Assembly: GCA_002454195.1 (NCBI GenBank)
Contig: DKIJ01000005.1
Span: forward strand, 124,001 to 188,000
Origin: Flavobacterium sp. UBA6721
GTDB taxonomy: Bacteria; Bacteroidota; Bacteroidia; Flavobacteriales; Flavobacteriaceae
Reading direction: 5' to 3'
Length of the DNA stretch: 64,000 nucleotides
The notes beneath the pieces were generated by a model. It had not been told where the DNA came from and searched no databases. It saw nothing but the letters and a program-made list of their open reading frames with translations. A program made the translations under genes and the position numbers. Below are positions 35,609 to 43,310 of the stretch, piece after piece. Each line of letters starts with the position of its first letter. Position 1 is the first letter of the stretch.

Positions 35609-36196
35609 TTACAATCCTAAAGCGTCTTTAATTAATTGTAGATTTTCAGGACTGTAGTTAATTTTTAAAGCAGCTTGATGTCCTTTTTCAGACATTTTAT
35701 TCCAAGTTTTTAGAATAATGTTTTTTAATTTTTCGGTATCGTGTTTTTCTACAAAGGGAGCTAAGTAGTATTCTAAGAATACCAAACAAATTACATCTTC
35801 TAACAGTTGGGTTTCTTCGTCTTTTTTAAGTAGTTTTTTTTCAATTAAGAATGAAACTCTGGCAATAAATTCAGTACTGTATCCTGCTTTTTCTAAGATT
35901 TCAGCAGTAAGTTTAGCGTGGAATTTTTTCAGGTCTTCACGCCATTTTAAATAACCCACACGATCCATTGGGTACGATTCACGGGCAATTTTCCAGCGAC
36001 AGATATGCTGTGCTTTAGCAGCAATTTGTACTTCTTCAGAGGCATTAGGAAAAAAAACCATAAGTTTCTCATACATTCTATTAGAGTATAGAAGTTCTTT
36101 AGGGAAACTTATGGATTCGTGTATTTCTATATTAGGATCTTGTGCATTTTCGGCATCAATCCATTCGCTTGCTTGTTGGAATTTGTTGTATGTCAT
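35609..36196 (-). CDS. DUF4202 family protein in the nitrite cluster
   Basis: 195 residues, all-helical, cytoplasmic. The DUF4202 pattern is recognisable: ASEWIDAENAQDPN at the start, LYSNRMYEKLMVFFP, AAKAQHICRWKIARESYPMDRVGYLKWREDLKKFHA (in parts) with conserved His, Arg and Trp, and LEDVICLVFLEYYLAPFVEKH. The His/Asp pattern recalls HD-type hydrolases, but I see no clear HD motif. It is 11 bp upstream of the NarX-like kinase gene and 31 bp after nirD, with its own -7 box. A role in nitrite/nitrate metabolism is inferred from position only. Confidence 0.88.
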   Translation of the reverse strand: MTYNKFQQASEWIDAENAQDPNIEIHESISFPKELLYSNRMYEKLMVFFPNASEEVQIAAKAQHICRWKIARESYPMDRVGYLKWREDLKKFHAKLTAEILEKAGYSTEFIARVSFLIEKKLLKKDEETQLLEDVICLVFLEYYLAPFVEKHDTEKLKNIILKTWNKMSEKGHQAALKINYSPENLQLIKDALGL

Positions 36197-36214
36197 TTGG
36201 AGTCAATTTTACTT

Positions 36215-36222
36215 CAAATATA
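36215..36222 (-). promoter_or_regulatory. -7 box of the DUF4202-kinase unit
   Basis: TATATTTG on the minus strand, 18 bp before the DUF4202 ATG, with a weak ATACATAT just upstream. It overlaps the end of nirD, so the unit can be expressed apart from nirBD. Confidence 0.6.
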
Positions 36223-36227
36223 CATAT

Positions 36228-36605
36228 TTATTCCATAAACCCAATGAATACTTCGCCTTCAACAATTTTTACAGGGTAGGTAGCAATGGTATAATCTTCT
36301 CCATTTAAATTGCTTCCATCCTTAAGGGAAAAGGTTTTTTTGTGGATTGGACAGGCAATTTTTGGTGTTTCTTCAGCAGAACCAATCATGCCTCTAGAAA
36401 GTACCATTTCTAATTTGTGAGGGCATACATTTTGGCAAGCATACCATTCTCCTCTTCTTTCAAAGTTAATTACAGCAATTTGTTTGTCCTTGTATTTAAC
36501 GCAATTTCCTCCATCAGCAGGAAAGTCAGAGGTTTTACCTGCTTTAAACCAAACGGTAACATCGTTTAGGGTTACACTATTATATTTGTTTAATACGTTT
36601 TCCAT
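36228..36605 (-). CDS. nirD: Nitrite reductase (NADH) small subunit, Rieske type
   Basis: 125 residues. A complete Rieske-like fold with intact [2Fe-2S] ligands: CPH in ACQNVCPHKLEMVLSRG and CPIH in KIACPIHKKTFSLKDG. Many NirD proteins (for example E. coli) lack the cluster ligands, so this is the iron-sulfur-containing form. Together with NirB it reduces nitrite to ammonium in the cytoplasm. It lies 104 bp after nirB, with a hairpin (36627-36657) in between. Confidence 0.93.
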   Translation of the reverse strand: MENVLNKYNSVTLNDVTVWFKAGKTSDFPADGGNCVKYKDKQIAVINFERRGEWYACQNVCPHKLEMVLSRGMIGSAEETPKIACPIHKKTFSLKDGSNLNGEDYTIATYPVKIVEGEVFIGFME

Positions 36606-36626
36606 GATATTTAATTTTTATTTTAC

Positions 36627-36657
36627 CCTGTCTCTTTTTTTAAGAAGAAGAGACAGG
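36627..36657 (-). repeat. Hairpin between nirB and nirD
   Basis: 10-bp perfect stem CCTGTCTCTT / AAGAGACAGG, 11-nt loop. No T-run follows on the minus strand, so it looks more like an mRNA-stability or processing element than a terminator. Confidence 0.6.
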
Positions 36658-36709
36658 ATTAGAAATTGTAATTAATTTGCTGATTGTTGTGTTTTTTTAG
36701 CTTTTAAGA

Positions 36710-39217
36710 TTACCAATGTTTAGGCATTTTTTGCTCTCTTAATGGGATGTACTCTAGGTTGTCATCGCGGTCATCTGAGTTAGAGAAATGTTTGAAACGT
36801 TTCATCATTTCAGGGTCTTCGATAGCTTGTTTCCATTCGCACTCGAAAGTGTCAACTAAACCTTGCATTTCTTCTTCCAGCGCGGCATTGATTCCTAAGC
36901 TGTCATTGATGATTACATTTTTCAAATAATCGATTCCGCCTTCTAGTTTTTCCAACCATGTTGATGTACGAACTAATGGACCAGCCGTACGGATATAGTA
37001 CATAAGGAAACGATCCATGTATTTGAATACGGTATCTTTATCAATTTGTTCGGCCAAAAGTACCGCGTGTTTTGGATTTGCTCCACCGTTTCCACAGATG
37101 TATAAGTTCCATCCGCCTTCCACAGCGATAACTCCAAAATCTTTTCCTCTGGCTTCAGCACACTCACGGATACAAGCCGAAACACCACCTTTTAGTTTGT
37201 GTGGAGAACGTATTCCTCTGTAACGGTTTTCTAATTCTATTGCTAATGTTGTACTGTCGTCCATTCCGTAACGACACCAAGCATTACCTACACAGCTTTT
37301 TACGGCTCTTAAAGATTTTCCGTAAGCATGGCCACTTTCGAAACCTTTGTCAATCAGTTTTTTCCAAATAGAAGGTAAGTCGTTTAATTCAGCTCCAAAT
37401 AAATCTACACGTTGTGCTCCGGTGATTTTTGTATATAAGTTGTATTCTTTTGCAACTTCTCCAATGGCGATTAATTTTTCTGCGGTTACTTCACCACCAG
37501 CCATTCGAGGCACGACAGAGTAGGTTCCGTTACGTTGAATATTAGCTAAGAAACGGTCGTTTGAATCTTGAGAAGTCACATGTTTGTTAGCTGTATCATT
37601 GTAAATACTAGAGAAGATGGAAGATAGTACTGGTCTGCAAATTTCGCAACCATCACCTTTACCAACAGTTCCTAGTACTTCGTTGTGATTCGTGAATTTA
37701 TTTATTTTTACAATGTCGTATAATTCTTGACGACTATACGCAAAGTGCTCACAAACGACATCTTTTACTTCTTTTCCAAGTGATTTTTGGGCTGCTTTTA
37801 CTAAATCAGAAACCATTGGTTTACAACCACCACAACCAGAAGTTGCTTTAGTTGCTTTTACAACATCCGATAATGTTTCGCAACTTCCATCAGTTATAGA
37901 ACAACAGATACTTCCTTTAGTTACATTTTCACAAGAACAAATTACAGCCGAATCAGGTAAATCCATGGCACTACCCATCGTAGAACTTTCACCGCCCCTA
38001 GCTCCCAGGATTAAATCTTCTGGGTTTTTAGGCACTGCCATTCCGTTGATGTAAATTTGGAATAGACTATTGTAATCACTTGAATCTCCTACTAGGATAC
38101 CTCCAAGTAATTTAGTTCCGTCTTTAGAAACGTTGATTCTTTTGTAGATACCAGTGAATTTATTTTCATAAACAATTGGAGTTCCGTCTTGGTGCTCAAT
38201 AAAAGGGTCTCCAAAACTGGCTACTTCAACACCAATTAATTTCAATTGAGTAGACATGTCAATGCTTTCACGCATTGTTTTTTCGTTTCCTAAAATCTGT
38301 TCAGCGGCAACATCAGCCATTTCATAACCTGGCGCAACCAAACCGTAAATCATGTGGTTGTATAGGGCAACCTCTCCGATAGCGTAAATGGAAGGGTCAG
38401 AAGTTTGCATCTGGTTGTTTACCACAATTCCTCCGCGAACACCAACTTCCAGTCCTGCACCTCTTCCTAGTTCGTCCCTTGGTTTGATACCTGCAGAAAT
38501 GACAAGCATGTCTACTTTAAGCAGTTCTTCTTCTTCAAACATCATTCCGGTGATAGCCTTATCACCGTCAATAAATTGTGTTGATTTACTTAGATGTATT
38601 TTGATGTTTAGTTCTTCTATTTTTGAACGAAGCATATCGCTTGCTCCTTTGTCTAATTGTCTCGGCATTAAACGAGGAGCAAATTCAACAACATGTGGAT
38701 TTAGTCCTAAATCACGAACGGCTTTTGCGGCTTCTAGACCTAGTAATCCACCTCCTAAAACAGCAGCTTCGGTTGCTCCGTTTTGTTTTATTTTGGCTGC
38801 ATAAGCCATAATAGCGTCTAGGTCTTCTATGGTTCTATATACAAATACTCCTTCTTTTTCCACTCCTTCAATTGGAGGGACGAAAGCTGCGGAACCTGTA
38901 GCTAAAACTAAATAGTCGTATGAATAAGAATTTTCTAAATGAGTGGATATTGTTTTGTTTTCTTTGTGAATATCTGTTACTAATTCAGAAGTATTTAATA
39001 TGATATTATTTTCTTCGTACCAATTTGCTGTTGATAAAGATAAATCGTCAGCAGTTTTACCAGCAAAGTATTCACTTAAGTGAACACGGTCATACGCTCG
39101 TCTTGGTTCTTCACCAAATACGGTAATTTGATATTTTTCCTGCCCAGACTTAGAAATAAATTTTTCGCAAAATTTATAACCCACCATGCCGTTTCCGACT
39201 ACAATTATTTTAATCAT
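36710..39217 (-). CDS. nirB: Nitrite reductase (NADH) large subunit
   Basis: 835 residues, full NirB. FAD/NADH module (1-400): VVGNGMVGYKF, VLATGSAAFVPPIEG, AAVLGGGLLGLEAAKAV, DPSIYAIGE. Then two BFD-like [2Fe-2S] segments: CSCENVTKG...GCGGC and GDGCEICRP. The siroheme/[4Fe-4S] reductase part has RVDLFGAELNDLPSIW, SCVGNAWCRYG and ACIRECAEARGKDFG giving CX5C and CX3C ligands, then NLYICGNGGANP. It reduces nitrite to ammonium by six electrons from NADH. No nitrate reductase or siroheme synthase gene is in the window. Promoter and operator at 39243-39278. Confidence 0.97.
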   Translation of the reverse strand: MIKIIVVGNGMVGYKFCEKFISKSGQEKYQITVFGEEPRRAYDRVHLSEYFAGKTADDLSLSTANWYEENNIILNTSELVTDIHKENKTISTHLENSYSYDYLVLATGSAAFVPPIEGVEKEGVFVYRTIEDLDAIMAYAAKIKQNGATEAAVLGGGLLGLEAAKAVRDLGLNPHVVEFAPRLMPRQLDKGASDMLRSKIEELNIKIHLSKSTQFIDGDKAITGMMFEEEELLKVDMLVISAGIKPRDELGRGAGLEVGVRGGIVVNNQMQTSDPSIYAIGEVALYNHMIYGLVAPGYEMADVAAEQILGNEKTMRESIDMSTQLKLIGVEVASFGDPFIEHQDGTPIVYENKFTGIYKRINVSKDGTKLLGGILVGDSSDYNSLFQIYINGMAVPKNPEDLILGARGGESSTMGSAMDLPDSAVICSCENVTKGSICCSITDGSCETLSDVVKATKATSGCGGCKPMVSDLVKAAQKSLGKEVKDVVCEHFAYSRQELYDIVKINKFTNHNEVLGTVGKGDGCEICRPVLSSIFSSIYNDTANKHVTSQDSNDRFLANIQRNGTYSVVPRMAGGEVTAEKLIAIGEVAKEYNLYTKITGAQRVDLFGAELNDLPSIWKKLIDKGFESGHAYGKSLRAVKSCVGNAWCRYGMDDSTTLAIELENRYRGIRSPHKLKGGVSACIRECAEARGKDFGVIAVEGGWNLYICGNGGANPKHAVLLAEQIDKDTVFKYMDRFLMYYIRTAGPLVRTSTWLEKLEGGIDYLKNVIINDSLGINAALEEEMQGLVDTFECEWKQAIEDPEMMKRFKHFSNSDDRDDNLEYIPLREQKMPKHW

Positions 39218-39242
39218 AATATCATTATTAAGTATTACAAAG

Positions 39243-39278
39243 CAAATATACGTATAAATACTTATGTATTGTACTTAA
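39243..39278 (-). promoter_or_regulatory. nirB promoter with NarL-like operator
   Basis: -7 TATATTTG (complement of 39243-39250), operator ATACGTATAAATACTTAT (39248-39265) and an extra TACTTAA (39272-39278). The operator overlaps the -7/-33 spacer, unlike the narK site, which lies further upstream. The rest of the 340-bp gap to the ACR3 gene holds only its terminator. Confidence 0.65.
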
Positions 39279-39472
39279 TTTTTGTTTTTTGATGTAAATT
39301 GAGATATTATGAAAAGGAGAGGGTTAAAATGGATATTATGTAAAAAAGTGTTGCAGTTTTTTTTGTTTTTTTGGTAAATGATAGCTTTTACTGAACATTT
39401 TTGGTGCTTTTTTGTCTTTTTTTAAGATGAAATTATATTGAAAAAGAAGTGTTTGTGGATTATAAACGAAAA

Positions 39473-39517
39473 AAAGCACCAAAATAAGTGCGTAAAAAGT
39501 ACTTATTTTGATGCTTT
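39473..39517 (-). terminator. Terminator of the arsenic operon
   Basis: 17-bp arms with one mismatch (AAAGCACCAAAATAAGT / ACTTATTTTGATGCTTT), 11-nt loop, seven T residues on the minus strand. The loop and right arm contain CGTAAAAAGTACTTAT, close to the NarL-like motif. Confidence 0.85.
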
Positions 39518-39557
39518 GGTAATAAAAAATTTCAATTTTTTTATTAAGTACAACTAC

Positions 39558-40625
39558 TTAATTTTTTGTGTAGTATTTTTTTTGAAACCAAAAGGCAAGG
39601 TTTACTAAGGCGATTAGAGCCGGGACTTCTACTAGAGGGCCAATGACGCCTGCAAAGGCTTGTCCGCTATTAATGCCAAATACTCCGATAGCTACAGCAA
39701 TAGCTAGTTCGAAATTATTACCTGTAGCTGTGAATGCGATAGCAGTACTTTTTGAATAGTCAGCTCCGAAATATTTTCCAATAAAAAAACTAACGATAAA
39801 CATAATACCAAAGTAAATAACTAATGGAATAGCAATTCGGATAACATCCATTGGAATTTTGACTATTAAAGCCCCTTTTAAACTAAACATTACAATAATC
39901 GTAAATAATAAAGCGATTAAAGTAATTGGAGAAATAATAGGAACGTATTTTTTTTGGAACCATACTTCGCCCTTAAAATAAATCAAAGTGTATCGAGTAA
40001 TTATGCTTAAAGCAAATGGAATTCCGAGATAAATACCCACACTTTCCGCTATTTGAGCGATGCTAATATTTACTTCAAAACCTGTGTATCCAAAATAAGG
40101 AGGAAGTATTGTGATGAAGAAATACGCATAAACACTATATAAAAGCACTTGGAAGATACTGTTTAGGGCAATAAGTCCGGCTGCATATTCTCTATTTCCA
40201 TCCGCAAGATCGTTCCAAACGACTACCATAGCAATACATCTAGCCAATCCAATTAGGATAACCCCAATCATGTATTCAGGATAATCACTAAGAAAAGTTA
40301 AAGCCAGAAAAAACATTAATATAGGTCCGATAATCCAATTTAACAGTAATGAAGCACCTAGTACTTTAGTGTTTTTAAAAACAGAACCCATTTGTTCGTA
40401 TTTCACTTTCGCTAGTGGCGGGTACATCATTAATATTAGTCCGATTGCTAAGGGAATATTAGTGGTTCCTGATGAAAAAGAATTGATGAAATTACCACTT
40501 GATGGTATAAAGTTTCCAATGGCTAGACCAAGAACCATAGCTAAGAAAATCCAAAGTGTAAGGTAACGATCTAAAAAACTTAATTTTTTTCGGTTAACGG
40601 CGAGTGTACAATGATTAGTAGACAT
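39558..40625 (-). CDS. ACR3-family arsenite efflux permease
   Basis: 355 residues, ten membrane segments. ACR3 signatures: [55 protein letters not shown] with the conserved essential Cys, and [18 protein letters not shown]. It exports As(III), driven by the membrane potential. It is the last gene of an arsR-DUF6428-arsC-ACR3 operon; its start is 2 bp after the phosphatase stop. Confidence 0.95.
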   Translation of the reverse strand: MSTNHCTLAVNRKKLSFLDRYLTLWIFLAMVLGLAIGNFIPSSGNFINSFSSGTTNIPLAIGLILMMYPPLAKVKYEQMGSVFKNTKVLGASLLLNWIIGPILMFFLALTFLSDYPEYMIGVILIGLARCIAMVVVWNDLADGNREYAAGLIALNSIFQVLLYSVYAYFFITILPPYFGYTGFEVNISIAQIAESVGIYLGIPFALSIITRYTLIYFKGEVWFQKKYVPIISPITLIALLFTIIVMFSLKGALIVKIPMDVIRIAIPLVIYFGIMFIVSFFIGKYFGADYSKSTAIAFTATGNNFELAIAVAIGVFGINSGQAFAGVIGPLVEVPALIALVNLAFWFQKKYYTKN

Positions 40626-40627
40626 AG

Positions 40628-41260
40628 TTATTTTTGAATTTGAGAAAATACGTAAAATAATTCCGTTGCAATTTGTGTGCTTCTTTCTTCGTATTTTTCA
40701 GCTTGTTGGGGTGTGTTGTCAAATGCTTTTGGGTCTTCAAAAGTAATTGGAATGCGTTTTTCGGCTCCAGCGATAAATGGACAACCTTGATCGGCACTCG
40801 AACAAGTTAGTATAGCAGCAAATGCAGCTTGTGGATTGAAATCGTTATCAAAAGTTTTAGAAAAACCAATAATAGGGTGGGCGTTTTCACTGTATTTAAT
40901 GCTGTAAATTGGATTTTTCCCTTCGGCTATAGTGTTTATTTGAAACCCTATTTTTTCTAAAGTTTGAGCTACAACTGGGAATAGTGCAGTTGCTTCAGTG
41001 CCTCCTGAGTAGCTAAAAATATTTTTAATGTCAAAATAGGCTGCCATTGTTTGTGCCCAAATTTGAGATAAATGACTTCTTCTTGAATTGTGAGTACAGA
41101 TAAAGTTTAATCTGATTTCATCTTTTTTGTTGTATTTACTTTGGATAAAATCAATCAATGGTTGTAGAATGATTTTTCGTTCTTCTGATATTGAAGTAGT
41201 TTCTAAAGATTGAATTTTAGCTTCAATGTTTTCAAATAATTCTGTTTTAACTATTTTCAT
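40628..41260 (-). CDS. Arsenate reductase of the low-molecular-weight phosphatase type
   Basis: 210 residues from the ATG at 41260 ([15 protein letters not shown]); an earlier in-frame Met at 41293 would overlap the previous gene. An N-terminal helical region of about 55 residues precedes the LMW-PTP domain with the P-loop [16 protein letters not shown] (CX5R). C-terminal Cys occur in [14 protein letters not shown], as expected for thiol relay. It reduces arsenate to arsenite for ACR3. Third gene of the ars operon. Confidence 0.9.
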   Translation of the reverse strand: MKIVKTELFENIEAKIQSLETTSISEERKIILQPLIDFIQSKYNKKDEIRLNFICTHNSRRSHLSQIWAQTMAAYFDIKNIFSYSGGTEATALFPVVAQTLEKIGFQINTIAEGKNPIYSIKYSENAHPIIGFSKTFDNDFNPQAAFAAILTCSSADQGCPFIAGAEKRIPITFEDPKAFDNTPQQAEKYEERSTQIATELFYVFSQIQK

Positions 41261-41276
41261 TTTACTGGTTTTAGAT

Positions 41277-41747
41277 TTAGCAACAACCTCCACCTGGAGT
41301 GCAACTGTTGTTTTGATTGTTAATTTGTGATAATCTAATTTTTGGTTTTGTGTCAGGAATACCGCATTGGTCCTCGGCTAAGCAAGCTGTTTTTTTGTTT
41401 AATAAGAGAAATTCTTTTCCGTTAAAACCTAGTTCGTATTTGCCAATCGTTTCATATTGGTATTCAACTTCAATTTCGTAATCTCCTATTTCAAGCGCTT
41501 TTTCAGACAACTCAATGATGTCCAAAAGTTTCTTTGGTTTTAAACGATGATCAAAATCGTTGGCATTCCATATTTGAAAATTAACCACTTTCTCATTTCG
41601 TATCGTTCCTCCACAGTCGATGAAGTTTTTGGTAATTAAACCCACTTCAGTTACATGGAAATGCTCTGGAACAGCAGTTCCGTTTTCTAATACAAAAGAA
41701 ACAGTGTCAACATTGCTCAATATCTTTTTAATTTCGGATAATTTCAT
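41277..41747 (-). CDS. DUF6428 family protein of the arsenic operon
   Basis: 156 residues. The core has FVLENGTAVPEHFHVTEVGLITKNFIDCGGTIRNEK (in parts), VNFQIWNANDFDHRLKP and KKLLDIIELSEKALEI, matching DUF6428. A Cys-rich tail (CLAEDQCG, then SCTPGGGCC at the very end) is a plausible metalloid-binding patch (inference). The family is repeatedly found in Bacteroidota arsenic operons but is uncharacterised. It starts 18 bp after arsR. Confidence 0.85.
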   Translation of the reverse strand: MKLSEIKKILSNVDTVSFVLENGTAVPEHFHVTEVGLITKNFIDCGGTIRNEKVVNFQIWNANDFDHRLKPKKLLDIIELSEKALEIGDYEIEVEYQYETIGKYELGFNGKEFLLLNKKTACLAEDQCGIPDTKPKIRLSQINNQNNSCTPGGGCC

Positions 41748-41765
41748 GACTTTTTACTTTTAAAG

Positions 41766-42098
41766 TTAACAACATTGGTCTTTTTTATTTTCTAAATAGT
41801 TATTTACGTGTTGGAAAAATGCTTTTATTTTTTCAAATCCATTCTCATTAATACAATAGCAAATGGCATTTCCTTCAAGATTTCCCTTGATTAATCCTGC
41901 ATTTTTCAATTCTTTTAAATGCTGAGAAACGGTTGGTTGTGCTAATGGTAATTCATTTACTATATCTCCACAAATACAACTATTTACTTTGATGAGGTGT
42001 TGTATGATGGCAATTCGAGCAGGATGGCCTATCGCCTTTGCTAATGTGGCTAGTTCATTTTGTTCGTCAGTGAAACTAGATGTTTTTGTGATTCCCAT
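41766..42098 (-). CDS. arsR: ArsR-family transcriptional repressor
   Basis: 110 residues from the ATG at 42098 (MGITKTSSFTDEQNEL). Winged helix: LAKAIGHPARIAIIQHLIK, CICGDIVNELPLAQPTVSQHLKELKNAGLIKG (in parts) with an inducer-site Cys pair (CIC), and a C-terminal CC (DQCC) that may also bind As(III). An earlier TTG at 42119 falls inside the operator. It represses its own operon, released by arsenite. Confidence 0.93.
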   Translation of the reverse strand: MGITKTSSFTDEQNELATLAKAIGHPARIAIIQHLIKVNSCICGDIVNELPLAQPTVSQHLKELKNAGLIKGNLEGNAICYCINENGFEKIKAFFQHVNNYLENKKDQCC

Positions 42099-42110
42099 AG
42101 TTATATGTTT

Positions 42111-42122
42111 ATATTGCAATAT
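42111..42122 (-). promoter_or_regulatory. ArsR operator
   Basis: Perfect 12-bp palindrome ATATTGCAATAT, 12 bp before the arsR ATG, inside AT-rich promoter DNA. Typical for ArsR autoregulation. Confidence 0.65.
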
Positions 42123-42159
42123 TACGATAAAAAATAATAAGTAGCAATTATAGGCTAAA

Positions 42160-42197
42160 AAAAAATACCTCTAAGAATTTTGAATTCAAAGAGGTAT
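42160..42197 (-). terminator. Terminator of the pyrE-SRPBCC unit
   Basis: ATACCTCT (42165-42172) / AGAGGTAT (42190-42197) with an inner AATT/AATT pairing and a long T-run on the minus strand. Confidence 0.78.
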
Positions 42198-42223
42198 CAA
42201 TATTCGGTAATTGGTAGTCGTTT

Positions 42224-42616
42224 TTATAGTTTGGACATGTTCGTAGCCAATGTTTCAATAAATTTACTGATTGGACCTTTGACCATCATGGCCATCATTG
42301 GGTTGAAACTACCTTCAAAATCAAATTTTAAACTGCAAGAAGAAGCTGAAATAGGTTCGATATTAGTAATTAAAGTAAAAGGAACCTTGTCTGTAGCTGC
42401 GCCCAAAACAATTTTATTAGGAGCTACTTTTTCTTTAAGTTTTAGTTGAATTTCTGGCATTCCTTTTAAACCAAACAGGAACGAATCATCTCCAATAACT
42501 TCAAACTTAGCAATGTTTTCAGGCATTAGTTTTTCAAAGTTTTTCATCTCTGTCAATAAATCAAATAATTCTTGTGCAGATTTTTCAACGTTAATCTTTG
42601 GACTTTCTAAGTTCAT
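42224..42616 (-). CDS. SRPBCC / START-like protein
   Basis: 130 residues from the ATG at 42616 (MNLESPKINVEKSAQELF). Helix-grip pattern: VEKSAQELFDLLTEMKNFEKLMPENI (in parts), FLFGLKGMPEIQLKLKEKV, VPFTLITNIEP, CSLKFDFEGSFNPMMAMMVKGP and a long C-terminal helix FIETLATNMSKL. Probably binds a hydrophobic ligand; which one is unknown. It starts 7 bp past the pyrE stop, so it is co-transcribed with pyrE. That linkage recurs in Flavobacteriia but has no known meaning. Confidence 0.85.
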   Translation of the reverse strand: MNLESPKINVEKSAQELFDLLTEMKNFEKLMPENIAKFEVIGDDSFLFGLKGMPEIQLKLKEKVAPNKIVLGAATDKVPFTLITNIEPISASSCSLKFDFEGSFNPMMAMMVKGPISKFIETLATNMSKL

Positions 42617-42623
42617 GATGTAA

Positions 42624-43277
42624 TTATTTAGTAGCTTCTTGCCCCCAAGTTGAAGGAGTAACACTCCATTCTCTTAAAGTACTTTCTTCTTTTTCAGTAA
42701 TGTATTTTTTAGCTACTGCTAAATTTAAAAGATTTTGGTAATTGCTCAAAGTGTATAAGTCTACCTTGGCATTTTTGAAGTTTTCTTCGGCAACATCAAA
42801 ACCGTATGTAAATATAGCGGCCATTCCTTTAATATTGGCACCTGCATTTTTCAATGCTTCAACAGCAAGCAAACTACTGTTTCCAGTACTAATTAAATCT
42901 TCAACAACAACTACATTTTGTCCTTTTTGCAAGAAGCCTTCCACCTGGTTTTGACGACCGTGTTTTTTAGCTTCAGGACGTACATAAACAAATGGTAATC
43001 CCATGCTTTCAGCAACAAGCATACCAATGCCTATAGCACCTGTTGCTACTCCAGCAATTACATCTGGTTTCCCAAATTGTTTCTCAATATGTTTTGCAAA
43101 TTCATCTCGCACATAATTTCTTATGGCAGGAAATGATAGTATCAGACGGTTGTCACAATATATAGGTGATTTCCATCCAGAAGCCCATGTAAAAGAATTT
43201 TCAGGATTCAATTTAATTGCATTTATTTGTAAAAGCAATTCGGCTGTTTTTTCGGCTGTATCTTTATTAAAAATCAT
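42624..43277 (-). CDS. pyrE: Orotate phosphoribosyltransferase
   Basis: 217 residues from the ATG at 43277 (MIFNKDTAEKTAELLLQ). Key parts: FTWASGWKSPIYCDNRLILSFP (in parts), DVIAGVATGAIGIGMLVAE, PFVYVRPEAKKHGRQNQVEG with catalytic Lys, and the PRPP loop VVVVEDLISTGNSSL. It joins orotate to PRPP, making OMP. The -7 box TACATTTG (complement 43282-43289) is only 4 nt from the ATG, so the mRNA is probably leaderless. The gene diverges from a Nudix gene just 7 bp away. Confidence 0.95.
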   Translation of the reverse strand: MIFNKDTAEKTAELLLQINAIKLNPENSFTWASGWKSPIYCDNRLILSFPAIRNYVRDEFAKHIEKQFGKPDVIAGVATGAIGIGMLVAESMGLPFVYVRPEAKKHGRQNQVEGFLQKGQNVVVVEDLISTGNSSLLAVEALKNAGANIKGMAAIFTYGFDVAEENFKNAKVDLYTLSNYQNLLNLAVAKKYITEKEESTLREWSVTPSTWGQEATK

Positions 43278-43281
43278 AGTA

Positions 43282-43310
43282 CAAATGTATAAAGTTTTTG
43301 TGAACGACAA
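43282..43310 (-). promoter_or_regulatory. Promoter of pyrE, inside the divergent Nudix gene
   Basis: Minus strand: -33 TTG at 43308-43310, 18-bp spacer, -7 TACATTTG at 43282-43289. All of it except three bases lies in the first codons of the Nudix gene. Confidence 0.75.

Noticed and set aside
39473-39517. A stand-alone NarL operator at the ars terminator
   Set aside because: The sequence is fully explained as a strong hairpin with a T-run past the ACR3 gene; the motif match is reported only as a lower-interest finding.
43123-43284. 54 extra codons at the start of the Nudix gene
   Set aside because: They are antisense to the conserved start of pyrE; the ATG at 43285 gives a sensible protein.
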